From Adenophora triphylla var. japonica (lineage: Eukaryota > Streptophyta > Magnoliopsida > Asterales > Campanulaceae): DNA of 64,000 nucleotides. The translations under genes and the position numbers were made by a program. This document shows, piece after piece, positions 32,819 to 44,297 of this stretch. Location of the stretch: contig JAFEMH010006926.1 of the NCBI GenBank assembly GCA_022495995.1, positions 1 to 64,000 on the forward strand. Direction: 5' to 3'. The notes under the pieces were generated by a model, which ran no database searches, was not told the origin of the DNA, and saw nothing but the letters and a program-made list of their open reading frames with translations. Positions within the stretch are counted from its first letter, which is position 1. Every line of letters begins with the position of its first letter.

Positions 32819-33697
32819 TCACAATTTGTGGAAAACTTCCTTATAGACCACATTGGTAGTCGTGTCGTGCGTTTGACCATCTTTTTCACAAATCAATATT
32901 TTTAGCCCCTTCTTGCTAGTAACTCTGGATATTGCCACATATAATTGACCATGGCCGAATACAGGTCTAGGAAGGTAGAGTCCAATGTGCAAAAGCGACT
33001 GCCCCTGACTCTTATTTATGGTCATACTCATAGCAAAGCAGACGACTAATGGGAACTGCCTACATTGGAACTTGACAGGGAATTTCGTCAAATCTGATGG
33101 GCCCATAATCATTCTAGGCACAAACACCTTCATGCCAACATTCTTTTCGAAAAGCATTCTTGCTTCAACCGCATATTTTCCTAGATTCTTGACGATCATT
33201 CTCGTTCCATTGCAAAGCTCTGATGCTTGATCGATGTTCCTAAGTAGCATTACCATACATCCAACCTTCAGACGAATAGTATGGTTCGGCAATCCCGAGC
33301 ATTTAATCGTATTAAGAAACTCAACAGAGAATATATCCTCGTGGCCAGCAATATCTCCGTCTTCCTTCCTGATGTTATCTGAACTCATATACTCCACCTC
33401 TTCACCGGGTAACAATGACATCACATAGTCATTGATACTATCTACTATTTCATTCGTCGGTGCCAAAACAGCTCTATTCTGAAAGAATCCATCAACAAAC
33501 ATGTTCTATAATATGTTAGGATAAGTATATTCGACGATACATGCAATAGGATTAATTGCATCTCTTATCAGAATGTCATTCGGTAGCTCAATATCAACTT
33601 CTCCGTCATTCTCTCCCCCGGCATCCCCATCTCCGACCCGTAATATCCATTCAGTAAATTCCTTGGTCTCCAAATAATCGGAAGAAGATGATCCGAC
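32819..33697 (-). pseudogene. Helitron helicase C-terminal exon (PIF1 family)
   Basis: After a TATGCAG acceptor the frame reads VGSSSSDYLETKEFTEWILR, IELPNDILI and CIVEYTYPNIL, meets a TAG (33,506-33,508) and continues in the same frame with FFQNRAVLAPTNEIVDSIND, LKVGCMVMLLRNID, and the superfamily 1 helicase motifs NKSQGQSL and GQLYVAISRVTS before a stop at 32,819. This is the 3' half of a PIF1-like helicase, which would unwind DNA during rolling-circle transposition. Confidence 0.9.
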
Positions 33698-33795
33698 CTG
33701 CATATACACAATGATTGATATAAAATATTCAATGACTGAAATAGGGAAACGTAGAATATTGAGAGTTTATATCAGAAGAGTTTATATGAGTTTAC

Positions 33796-34584
33796 CTGTA
33801 ATCTCATGTTTTTGTCAATTTAAGGACTTCACACGAATTCCAAACTTTAGATGAACTAATGGTAGCATGCACAATATCAAGTCGGCTTTCTTTGGGAACA
33901 ACCGGAAATATTTGCCCGAAATCTCCTCCAAACACAACAACTAATCCACCGAAGGGCTTATCAGTTAATCGACCGTCAGACGTACGCATAATATCCCTTA
34001 AGCTCCTGTCAAGAGCCTCAAAGCAGTGCTTGTGGGTCATTAGAGCCTCATCCCAAATTATGAGCTTTGTTTTCTTCAGAAGACCACACACTTCAGATCC
34101 TGGTTTAATCTTGCAGCAAGTTGAGCTTTCATCAACCTAGGTATACCGAATCTGGAGTGAGCAGTTCTACCCCTCGAAAGAAGCAAAGAAGCAATATCGC
34201 TAGAAGCCACAGGAAGAACTATATCCCTCTTACTTCGTAAGGCAGAGCACAATGTCTTCAATATGAAAGTCTTTCCCATACCTCTATACCCATACAGAAA
34301 GAACACTCCAGCATTGCCACTATCAACTGTAGCCATAATCTTATCATAAACCATCTTTTGTTCTTCGGTCAAACATGCATATAATCTATAGTGCTCGACC
34401 TTCATCTCATCTACGTCGTAAGAAATTTCATCTAATATTAGCATATTCTCCGCATCACATATGACAGAAGTACTAAGTTTAGGCATATCTTTAAAATTCA
34501 GGAGACTACTGCAATTTGCTGCCAATAGCTTATCAATTTCAGCCAATGTAAAATTTTTAACTTGCTGATCACTGAGTGTTAGAC
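33796..34584 (-). pseudogene. Helitron helicase N-terminal exon
   Basis: It starts after TATACAG with LTLSDQQVKNFTLAEIDKLL and carries LTEEQKMVYDKIM, Walker A (FFLYGYRGMGKTFILK, in which M replaces the usual T of GxGGTGKT), and, after a frame change near 34,085, Walker B (LIIWDEALMTHKHCFE) and FGGDFGQIFPVV. A second frame change near 33,810 precedes the GTAAAC donor at 33,794. Order and motifs are those of PIF1-like helicase fused to Rep in plant Helitrons. Confidence 0.9.
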
Positions 34585-35586
34585 CTGTATATAAGAAATT
34601 GATTCACATTAAGAAGAAAATGCTCAAACAATGATTAATAAACTTGAGTTAAAAAAATAATATATGCAATGTGATATATATTTCACAAAAAAATTCAAAT
34701 TATAACATATTAAAACATTTACTAGGATTGTTGAAATTCTTTTGATGCTTGTAGATAATATCATCCGACAAAAGTTACCAAGTTTTATTCCAGATGTCTT
34801 CTGGCCTCGACATACTATTAGATAGTAGTAGCATCGCATATGACAGAAGTACTAAGTTTAGGCATATATTTAAAATTCAGGAGACTACTGCAATTTGCTG
34901 CCAATAGCTTATCAATTTAAGCCAATGTAAAATTTTTAACTTGCTGATCACTGAGTGTTAGACCTGTATATAAGAAATTGATTCACATTTAGAAGAAAAT
35001 GGTCAAACAATGATTAATAAACTTGAGTTAAAAAATAATATATGCAATGTGATATATATTTCACAAAAAAATTCAAATTATAACATATTAAAACATTTAC
35101 CAGGATTGTTGAAATTCTTTTGATGCTTGTAGATGATATCATCCGACAAAAGTTACCAAGTTTTATTCCAGATGTCTTCTGGCCTCGACATACTATTAGA
35201 TAGTAGTAGCATCGCATATGACAGAAGTACTAAGTTTAGGCATATATTTAAAATTCAGGAGACTACTGCAATTTGCTGCCAATAGCTTATCAATTTAAGC
35301 CAATGTAAAATTTTTAACTTGCTGATCACTGAGTGTTAGACCTGTATAAAAGAAATTGATTCACATTTAGAAGAAAATGGTCAAACAATGATTAATAAAC
35401 TTGAGTTAAAAAATAATATATGCAATGTGATATATATTTCACAAAAAAATTCAAATTATAACATATTAAAACATTTACCAGGATTGTTGAAATTCTTTTG
35501 ATGCTTGTAGATGATATCATCCGACAAAAGTTGCCAAGTTTTATTCCAGATTTCTTCTGGCCTTGACATACTATTAGATAGTAGTA
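34452..35586 (-). repeat. Three tandem copies of a 378-bp exon-intron-exon unit
   Basis: Units begin at 34,452, 34,831 and 35,209 (periods 379, 378 and 378) and end at 35,586. Each holds the last part of the Rep exon, the intron, and the first part of the helicase exon, so splice donor and acceptor are both repeated. The copies are nearly identical, differing by scattered bases such as AGAAAATGCTC versus AGAAAATGGTC, which implies a recent expansion. Confidence 0.93.
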
Positions 35587-36669
35587 GCATCGCGAATAGT
35601 CTTCTTAAGTAATTTGGAGATCCCCATTCGTTTGCTTCTTTATTTCCATCAAGATATTCTTTATCACCATCTAACAATCCTAGAGCATAACATGCTGCTT
35701 TGTAATCATCGTACACGATGCCATTTACAGTTTTCAAATCATTATGGCATGTAGCACCAGCAATATGATTCAACATTATCCTCAAATAGTAGATATCTCT
35801 TGAATACATCGGGACATGGTAAATCCGTCCTATTGTTGTGCCTTTCTTTCTAGGACGCCATTATTGCTTTGGCTTATCCCAAACATAATGATACGGAAAT
35901 TCATAGTACTTGTACTATCGAGCATCTGGGATCTCACGATTGGTCTTCATCCATTGTAAAAATTGTGATTGGCTAACAGTAGGCTTACCCACAACATCCA
36001 GAAGATAATCACCATCTTTGAAAGGAATGCTTTGGTCTCCTTCTAAATGGAAAGATAAGCGCTCTATAGAAGGTGTCATGTAATGAATATCAAATCCAAA
36101 TATTCTCCACATCGCTTCACATGCAGAAACATATCGACAATCGACATACCTTTTCACTTCATCATCCACGCAAAACCTTACCCCAATTCTGTCGCTTCCC
36201 TTGATGATATACTTGAATAAATACTTTATTGACTTCATTTGGTTACAATATTCAAAGTTGATGTGGGCCTGATATTTCAATAATAGCACTGCATTATAAG
36301 GTACAATGTACCTATTATCAAGCAAAACTCCACCTTTTTCTACATTGGCAGTGGTATCTCTCCTCTTATAGACATGATATCCATCCTCGTCAATGGATGT
36401 GCCTTCATTAAAGATTTTAGGGAAGTTCTTTGAGCATCCAATTTTACACATGCACGGGGATTTTGGGTTAGTGGCTCCACAAGGACCGTGTACCATATAT
36501 TCTTTCACAGCCTCGTACAACTTCGAGTTAGTTTCTTTGTCGGGAATCTCAACACATATCCACTTGTCAACATCCTCGGCAATTCGTGCTTGGTCCTTAC
36601 GGTTGAGAAAAAGAAGAATATGAGCATGGGGAAGACCTCGCTTTTGAAACTCCACTGTGTAAACAACTG
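35479..36669 (-). pseudogene. Helitron Rep exon (HUH endonuclease)
   Basis: After TTGAAG the frame reads AVVYTVEFQKRGLPHAHIL, with the HUH motif of rolling-circle initiators. CGATNPKSPCM and CSKNFPK follow, then YLFKYIIKGSDR, the region of the catalytic tyrosines, and CRYVSACEAMWRIFGF. The frame meets a stop at 35,915-35,917 and another about 40 codons later, then continues (YYLRIMLNHIAGATCHNDL, LFAMLLLSNSMSRPEEIW) to a GTAAAT donor. Rep would nick and join Helitron strands. The catalytic motifs survive but two stops separate the domain from its end. Confidence 0.9.
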
Positions 36670-37006
36670 CTTCAAATAAGCATGTGCATAGTTAAAATTA
36701 GCGAAAGCCAATAATAATATAAAATGTTAGTTAATATTACTCCATTTGCCCCACTATTATTGCTACTTTTGATCAATTTGATTAATGTTTGACAAATAAT
36801 TTAAATTAAAAATAATTACCATATGAAAAATTAAAATTATAATTGTATCATATTTAATAATATTTTCAATAACAATTTTTTAATTTTAATTTTGATAATG
36901 ATAATTATTTTTTATTCAAATTATACAGGGAAAATAAAAAAAGGTATAATATATATATATAATTTTCAAAGGCGGCATTCAATGATATAGGGAAAGAATT
37001 ACTTAC

Positions 37007-37900
37007 GTGCATTAGGCTCACCAAAATTTTTCTTATCCTTCAAATCCTTTATCAATTCATCAAGTTTCATCATAAAAACCCTACATATTATATCAGGCCT
37101 ATCTTCTGGTCTTAGCCCCTTCTTCTGGACGAATCTTGTAATCTCTGGCCATTTTGGATTGCAAGTAAATGTGATAAAGAGCGAAGGATATCCTGTCCAC
37201 CTGCAAATAGCTAACGCATCCTGAAAATTCCGAGTCATCCACCACTGCCCTCCGGTGTATGTTGATGGCAACACAACTTGTCTTCATGCAGAGGATGGAC
37301 TGACATCTCCTCTTGAAATTGCATCCGACAGTTTGCTATAAGATTCTACCCTGAGAGCGGGTTGATTGTAATGAATCTATTGAAGCCTTTGTGTATCCAT
37401 CATTATGTATGCATCAACTATGAATTGTTGCAGTAGTCTTCCATTTCTCATAAGTTGTGGTCCTTCTGTAGACCACTCTTGGAGCCGAAATGATAAGAAC
37501 TCCTTCAACGAAAGATTAGGTCGCTTTTCCGTATGAAGTTTATTCCTAGGAATATATGTATAGTATCCATCTTCCCCATAAACAAACAACAAGGGGTACT
37601 GAAGAGGAAGATAACATGGGTTGAATTCATGAATCTGTTTGTTCACCGAATTGTTTCTCAACCATAATGTCTCTAACATCAGGTGCATCTTCAATATCAC
37701 CCTCGATAAGAGCTGCCACTTTAGAAGTCGCTGGCAAATTATACATTCTTCCATCCTTGTATCGTTTTCCTATCAGTCGAAGCTTTATCTCACTGAAATT
37801 TCTCAATGAAATACGTTCTGCAGCTACTCTGTAAATCTTTGCATACGGGTTATTTTCATCAACCATTTTTCTTAAGTCATCTACAAAGGGTTGTTGAAGT
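37007..37900 (-). pseudogene. Helitron-like N-terminal domain exon
   Basis: After CTTCAG the exon reads LQQPFVDDLRKMVDENNPYA and KLRLIGKRYKDGRMYNLPA, then after a frame change near 37,640 NPCYLPLQYPLLFVYGEDGY. A TGA near 37,287 is followed in frame by LPSTYTGGQWWMTRNFQDAL and PSLFITFTCNPKWPEI. These are standard blocks of the Helitron-like N-terminal domain that precedes Rep. The donor GTAAGT is at 37,005. Confidence 0.88.
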
Positions 37901-38016
37901 CTGAAGAATTATGTTTACTGTTCATTTGAAGGCAAGTAATATAACATAAATAGATATTTCACATGATATGTACATAAAGCACATAATGATAACGTACATT
38001 ATTAAAGATAAGTACC

Positions 38017-38454
38017 TGATAGCTTTTATTCTGTTAGTAACTTCGTTATCGGTGTCATATATATAATTGCGCGAATTGTGGGGGGGGGGCTCCTTCATTG
38101 GGCAATAGTGATCCGATTCGATGAACATTCTGACCTCCTAACTTATATGCATAAGGACCTCTTCCTTGATTTACGCTCCAATCAATCGTCCCCCCCACCG
38201 ACGTAAACACATACATCATGTTGTAGGCACGTATATTATCCATAAATTTTTTCTTTTTTCGTGCTTTTTCTCTAAAAGATCATGCAGCAATTTAGGTGGC
38301 TGTTTCAATGGAGGAATTTGTACTTGACCATGCATGCAACATAATGAGAATTTTGGCTTCATCGTTGGCTTGTTCTTTGGAGTCCTTTCTTTATACCAAA
38401 ATAAAGCATGACAATGATCACATTCATAATCTGCATCTTCAATATCCCAATACG
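38017..38454 (-). pseudogene. Helitron zinc-finger-like exon
   Basis: After TATGTAG the exon starts with YWDIEDADYECDHCHALFWY, a CxxC-type zinc motif typical of this part of plant Helitron proteins, followed by FSLCCMHGQVQIPPL. Frame changes in an A-run near 38,250 and at the G-run near 38,080 split the later blocks NIRAYNMMYVFTSVGGTID and GQNVHRIGSLLPNEG from YIYDTDNEVTNRI. Net length 438 nt is a multiple of three, so the two indels compensate each other. Confidence 0.85.
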
Positions 38455-38599
38455 CTACATACATAAAACAACCCAAAATGTAACTGATTTTTTAAAAGCA
38501 TTAAGTATTCAATGTACTATATTTTACTATTCCAAGTTAAAACAAACAAAGTACTCTTAAAGTAAAATTATATTTCATAGCTAATCTCTTTAGCCATAC

Positions 38600-39944
38600 C
38601 TGTGCTTTGTTGTGCAATTTCCTTCATCTTTTGTTTCCTATTACCTCTTGATATTTTAGCCTTATTTTTCTCATTTATTGGCAATTCATTTTGTGATATA
38701 ATCCTCACTGAATCTAGTAGAAATATTGAGTTATGTTGAAGCATAATATGATGTTAAGAATTATAAAATAATAAATACCGAAGCGACATAAGCATTGAAA
38801 ATAGTTAAAATTCGATGTTTTGATTGATTTCGTGTACCTATATCCATGAAATTAAGTGAGTTATTTCTCTCATGTACTTGATGTTGAAATTCAGAATTTA
38901 ATTGATCAAAATTCAAGTTTTTGTTGAGAGATTCCAAAACCCCATTACTTTGGCTAATTGGCCTACCAAGTCTTCTAACTTCAAAGCTTGTTGGATTAGT
39001 ATCAGTTGGCGTGGTAGCTACGATAAATAAAATGTGTAATGTTGATTAGTAACGCTATAACAATTTTTATAATATAAAATATTTGAAAACGCACAATTAC
39101 TATTCTTACCATTTGTAAGATTATATGTAGGAAATATTGGTCGATTTAAATGACTTCCGGCGGTCGGAGTGACACCTGAGAGAAATATAATGTAACTAAT
39201 TATGACATCATGCATCACATTTATCAATTATATAGTGTGTTATCATTAATATAGTTTACTGGTGTGTAAATTAAGTTGAAACAAACAAAGGCTATTGTTA
39301 ACTATGAAAAAACATATACTCACTCCGTCCCACTTCAATCGGACTTTTTGCATTTTAGTTCATCTTACCTCAAATCGGACTTTCTAAAATGGCAAATACA
39401 CTTTAATATTGCTCCTGATCGTTCTCTCTCGTACTTCAATTTTATACTCACAACACCAGTAAATTTACTATCCTTCCAACTCATTTCTTTCCTATTCTAC
39501 TTTTCGTGCTCACAACACCTCTCTACTACATTACTTTTCATTAATCGATGTGCCCTAAAAGTTGGTAGTATATGAATAACAAAAATATTCAAACAATTAA
39601 ATAAAATTAATATTCTTACTGTTCATAATGATACTCGTAGGAAAGGTTGGCGTCATTAATTAACTTCGACCTGCGGATAAAATAGAAGGATTAGGGTGAT
39701 CACATTTTAAAAAGTAATCTAATAGTGGCCAAAAAAGAGTAAAGTTAGATGAAAACATTTGAAATCACAAAAACATTTACGTAAACATTAAATTAATATA
39801 TTACCTCGTGATATTCTCATCTTATATTTTTTATTTGTTGGCAAATCAGTTTGTGATTCAATCATCACATAATCTTTTACTCGCACGAAATCTTGAAAAA
39901 AAATATTGAGTTGTGTAAAAATATGATAGGATGATAATTGTATA

Positions 39945-40037
<93 letters not shown>

Positions 40038-40043
40038 TTTATA

Positions 40044-40097
<54 letters not shown>

Positions 40098-40370
40098 CTC
40101 CCTACGTAAAAGCCACAAAACTAGTCATGCACGCAAAATAAGAAATATGATGTAGAAAAGAGAAAATGTTTAAATGTTGTGAGTATGAAAAATTAAATAG
40201 GAGAGAGAATGAGTGGGAGGTGATGTAAGAAAGAGAATGTTGTGAGTGTAAAAGTAAAGTAGGAGATAGAATGAGTGGGTGGAATAGTAATAAAAACTTT
40301 CCTTTTTTGGAATGTGCCTTTTTAAATGGGACGCCCAAATGGAAATTTGTGGCTTTTCACGACGGATGGA

Positions 40371-40459
<89 letters not shown>

Positions 40460-41947
40460 ATAAGTACGAAAAGCTCAAAACCATTTAAAATATTGAAAAT
40501 TGTTCATCTTTAATATCTTATTTGTACCTGTATCCATGCGATTAAGTGAGACAATACTCTCATTTACTTGTTGTTGATTTTCAGAACTGAAGTGCTCAAC
40601 ATGCAGGTTTTTGTTGAGAGATTGCAAGACTCTACTACTTTGGCTAATTGGCCTACCACGCCTTCTCAATTCCAAGTTTGTTGGGCTTAATAAATTACTC
40701 AAATTCACATCGTCGGAAAGAGGAATGTTTTCGGTTTCTTGTTGTCGATTCCCAGAATTAGAGTAATCAACATCCAATCTTCTTTTCAGAGATTGTAAAC
40801 CCCCTACACTTTGATTAGTCGACCTACCACAGCTTCTAACTTCTAAGCTTGATGGGCTACTACCGATGGGCGTGAAAGCTACGATAAGAAAAATAATGAT
40901 TAATAATAATGCTGTAACAATTTATATAGTATAAAATATTTGAATATGGAAAATTAATATATCTTACCGTTTCTAAGATTATATGTAGGAAATATCGGTC
41001 ATATTAAATTACAATCGGTCAGAGAGATAGTAACACCTGATAGAAAATACAAAATAAATAATTAAGATATCACCCAACACACAATAAAAAAAAACAGTTT
41101 ACTACTTTTTGAATCAGATCTCGTAACGTGTTTGATTTAGGTAACAAAAAATGAATGCTAATTTTTTACTATGAAAAAGAATATATATGTATATGGATCT
41201 GACAAATTTTTAAACAATTAAATTATATTAATATTCTTACTATTTGAAATGTTACACATAGGAAATGTCGGCGTAATCAATTGACTTCCACCTGCGGATA
41301 AAATAAATTTAAAGGATTGGTTATATTTAAAAAAGTAAATAGGCTTAGTGACCAAACTAAAATATGGGTGAAAGAGAGGTAGCTCACAACTGGAGAAAAA
41401 TAATTTAAAAACTCACGATTAGTAATGTCAGAAAACGTGACTCTTTGATTACCAATCGGGGCTATTGGATGCTTTTCCATCCCTTCATTTTTTTGTTGCT
41501 TTTGCTTTTTACCCGTCAGAGTGCTAGTAACACCCGATAGAAAATACAAAATAAATAATTAATATATCACCCAACACCCAATATAGTTTACTACTTTTGA
41601 ATCAAAACTCACGAGGTGTTTGATTTAGGTAACCAAAAATGAAGTCAAATTTTTTACTATGAAAGAGAACATATATGTATATGGATATGACAATTTTTCA
41701 AACAATTAAAATATATTAATATCCTTACTGTTTGAAATGTTACTAATAGGAAATGTCGGCGTCATCAATTGACTTTCACATCCGGATAAAATAAATTTGA
41801 ATGATAAATTATATTTAAAAAAGTAAATAAGCTTAATGACCAAACTAAAATATGGGTGAAAAAAAAGGTATATCACAATTGCAGAAAAACACTTTAAAAA
41901 ACGAAGGCTAATTTTTTACTATGAAGGCTAATTTTGTCTATGAAAAA

Positions 41948-42027
<80 letters not shown>

Positions 42028-42363
42028 GGATCTGACAATTTTCCAAACAATTAAATTATATTAATATTCTTACTGTTTGAAATGTTACTCATAGAAAATG
42101 TCGGCGTCATCAATTGACTTCCACCTGCGGATAAAATAAAGTTAAATGATTGGTTATATTTAAAAAAAGTAAATACATTTAGTGACCAAACTAAAATATG
42201 GGCGAAAGAGAGGTAGCTCTCAACTGGAGAAAAATAATTTAAAAAACTTACGATTAGTAATATCAGACAACGTGGTTCTTTGATTACCAACCGGGACTAT
42301 TGGATGCTTTTCCATCTCTCCACTTTTTTGTTGATTTTGCTTTTTACCAAATGCTTTGTCCAT
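38600..42363 (-). CDS. Modular N-terminal exons of Helitron replicase (repeated A-B-C-D cassettes)
   Basis: The gene seems to start at ATG 42,363 ([20 protein letters not shown], ending SDITN). Small exons follow on the minus strand: A 42,124-42,074; A 41,779-41,729 (acceptor lost); fused B/start exon 41,533-41,417 (acceptor AG to GG); A 41,291-41,241; B 41,036-40,968; C 40,878-40,528; D 39,891-39,805; A 39,670-39,620; B 39,175-39,110; C 39,017-38,838; D 38,713-38,600. After the first, every exon is a multiple of three nt (51, 51, 117, 51, 69, 351, 87, 51, 66, 180, 114) and all appear to be flanked by phase-1 introns. Type A reads [15 protein letters not shown]; type [21 protein letters not shown]; type C has (L/F)E(V/L)RR.GRPISQS, twice in the 351-nt copy; type [19 protein letters not shown]. 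Function of these modules is unknown. The B copy at 41,036 has an in-frame stop. Confidence 0.7.
39319..39570. mobile_element. Degenerate Stowaway-like MITE in Helitron intron
   Basis: After TA it begins CTCACTCCGTCCCACTTCAA and contains CTCACAACACC words seen in the other MITEs. The right end is decayed (CCCTAAAAGTTGGTAGTA), so the border is approximate. Confidence 0.5.
39944..40096. repeat. (AT)n microsatellite with ATAC interruptions
   Basis: About 150 bp of AT dinucleotides with a few TATAC breaks, directly abutting the MITE at 40,098. Frames of YIYIY through it are artefacts. Confidence 0.98.
40098..40371. mobile_element. Stowaway-type MITE (copy 3) between two AT runs
   Basis: It starts CTCCCTACGTAAAAGCCACA and ends TGTGGCTTTTCACGACGGATGGAG with TA on both sides; the ends form imperfect inverted repeats. 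The interior shares AGAGAGAATGAGTGG and GGGACGCCCAAA with copies 1 and 2. It sits in an intron of the Helitron gene, inside an (AT)n run, and may have duplicated or been targeted to TA-rich DNA. Confidence 0.88.
40372..40459. repeat. (AT)n microsatellite
   Basis: AT dinucleotide run directly after the MITE. Confidence 0.98.
41951..42021. repeat. (AT)n microsatellite
   Basis: AT dinucleotide run in a Helitron intron. Confidence 0.98.
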
Positions 42364-42735
42364 TGTAGTTCTAAAAACAATACACAGAGTATTAACTTCA
42401 ATACATTAGTAAATTTTCTAATAAACCTAACAAACCGTGATTCTATATAGACAACAACCGATGAATTGGTGTCATCTAGATACATACACATGATTTTAGA
42501 TCATTCATAATAATAACAATAAGAGGGAAAAAGCGACGTATATACCTTACATACACCGTTATCTATCCACTTTTTTGTTGGTTTTGTTTTTACCAAATGC
42601 TTTGTTCATTGTAGTTATAAAAACAATACACAAAGTATTAACTTTAATACATTGGTAAATTTGCTATTAAACCTAACAAACCGTGATTCTATATAGACAA
42701 CAACTGATGCATAGGTGTAATTTAGATACATACAT
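42364..42735 (-). other. Upstream region of Helitron gene with a partial duplicate
   Basis: The segment 42,565-42,725 repeats the start-exon region 42,325-42,485 (the CACTTTTTTGTTG, ACCAAATGCTTTG and ACAACAACTGATG-like words), so a second, defective copy of the first exon and its leader lies upstream. Confidence 0.65.
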
Positions 42736-43051
42736 ATGATTGGGAACAACTCCTAACCAATCCATATCATCTTAAAGCTTCTGAATCAACTCAAAGTCTC
42801 TAACTTTACACAACCCAGAAATGAATCTCAAATAAGTAAATGAATTTAACGAAAACCCTTTTGGGTCCATATCTTCATGATACATTTCAGCTAAATCAAA
42901 CCAGGATTGGCAAACTAAAACAACCGCCCCTGCAATTAGCTTGAGTCATTGCGTCGAACACTTGGAGGGCTTTATCAATAAGACCAATTTTGACGTAAGT
43001 TGAGATATGAGAACGATATATGGGGCGATTGTTACCAAGAAGTTTGTACAT
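42736..43051 (-). pseudogene. Captured PPR gene N-terminal fragment
   Basis: From ATG 43,051 the minus strand reads LLGNNRPIYRSHISTYVKIG and LIDKALQVFDAMTQANCR. After frame breaks it gives SRFDLAEM-like and MDPKGFSLNSFTY, RFISGLCKVRDFELIQKL words and ends DWLGVVP. From memory the Arabidopsis PPR protein At1g13040 begins with NNRLIHRSRIANLVKSG and has GFSLIPFTYSRFISGLCKV, a close match in order. Only about the first 100 codons are present, with indels and stops. PPR proteins bind organellar RNA. It lies within the Helitron span, upstream of the Rep gene, on the same strand. Confidence 0.65.
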
Positions 43052-44297
43052 TAGCAACATGGGGGCCTTAAATTAGTATACATATCATCGAATTCAGGGC
43101 TGCCAATCTGATTGCATAGTTGGAATTAACAGATATTGAGGTGGATATTTTGATGTGTAGATATATATATATAGAATGTGATATGATTATAAATGGGAAA
43201 GGGGAGCTACATGAGGGCTGGTGCCGGCGGAGATGGAGGTTAGACGACGGCGAGAGATAAGATAGGTTTACAGACTTGGGCCCCCTTATCCAATTCCGCG
43301 CTAAGGCCATGAACCAATTTTGTTTCACGCCATTTAGTGGTGAACGAAATTTCGTTCAAAGCCATGAACGAAAATTTCGTTCATGAGTTTCGTTCATTTC
43401 GTGAACGAAATTGGTTCGAGCTATTTGTGTATTTTGTAATTTTGACATTTTTGAAATTATATTATTTGGATAAAATTATTAATTATGTTTATAATTTCTT
43501 TTTCTCTATAAATAGAGCCTAATTTTGAATTTTTTGACATAATTTTAATATTTTGTATATTTAAATTTTCACTTGCACCCAAACGACGCTGTTGTTGCTT
43601 TCTGTTTATTCTTTTGTGTGTTGTATTTTAGGTTTTATTTATTTATTTTATGAGTGTAATGGATTAAAATATTATAATTTGATGTTTAATTATGAGTGTT
43701 TAATTCCTATAAGTTTGCAGTTAAATAAAACAACAAAATAAATAATTAATTATTTTATATTTAAATAACGTTAATAAAAAATAATATTTTAATAATGTGT
43801 ATTATTAATTTTATAATATCAAATTACAATTAAAAATCATATTGATGAACGAAAAATTGGTCAAAAAAAAATGGCTTCGTCACTAACAGAGAGTATAAAT
43901 CTTGAAATGTTATAAGCAAGTCTCTTCAATTAATTCCCAAAACCAGTCTACCTCAATTTTATTGTAGAGATTGTGTTCTGTATCATTGATGAATTCAAGC
44001 CAACTACGTACCAGAGTTTCTTTAAACCCATGTTTGTCTTTATACTAACCACCCTATTTTAGTTTTTTTTTGTTTTGTTTACATCCATCGGGGATTTTCT
44101 CCTCTATTATGATTTTCTATTAAATGTTTTTCAATACATTAGAATGACGGACATGTGTCATTCTAATGTATTGAAATTGAGTGAAAAGACAATGACAAGA
44201 ATCTCTATCTATCAAACAACCCATCTCTTCGTTCGTCTGTGTCAGCATTTTCTTCTTCTTTTCCTCTTTTCAATTTTTCTCACTCTTTTCTTTCTCC
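43052..44297. other. Helitron 5' side: palindromes and a perfect hairpin
   Basis: 43,068-43,328 may be the leader of the captured PPR gene. At 43,337-43,412 GAACGAAATTTCGTTC-type palindromes cluster, and at 43,845 a related GAACGAAAAATTGGTC word returns. A perfect 20-bp inverted repeat occurs at 44,129-44,148 / 44,157-44,176. No trusted ORF. Confidence 0.6.

Noticed and set aside
39788..40513. Several YIYIYIY ORFs, also at 44.9, 55.2 and 58.1 kb
   Set aside because: Translations of (AT)n runs.
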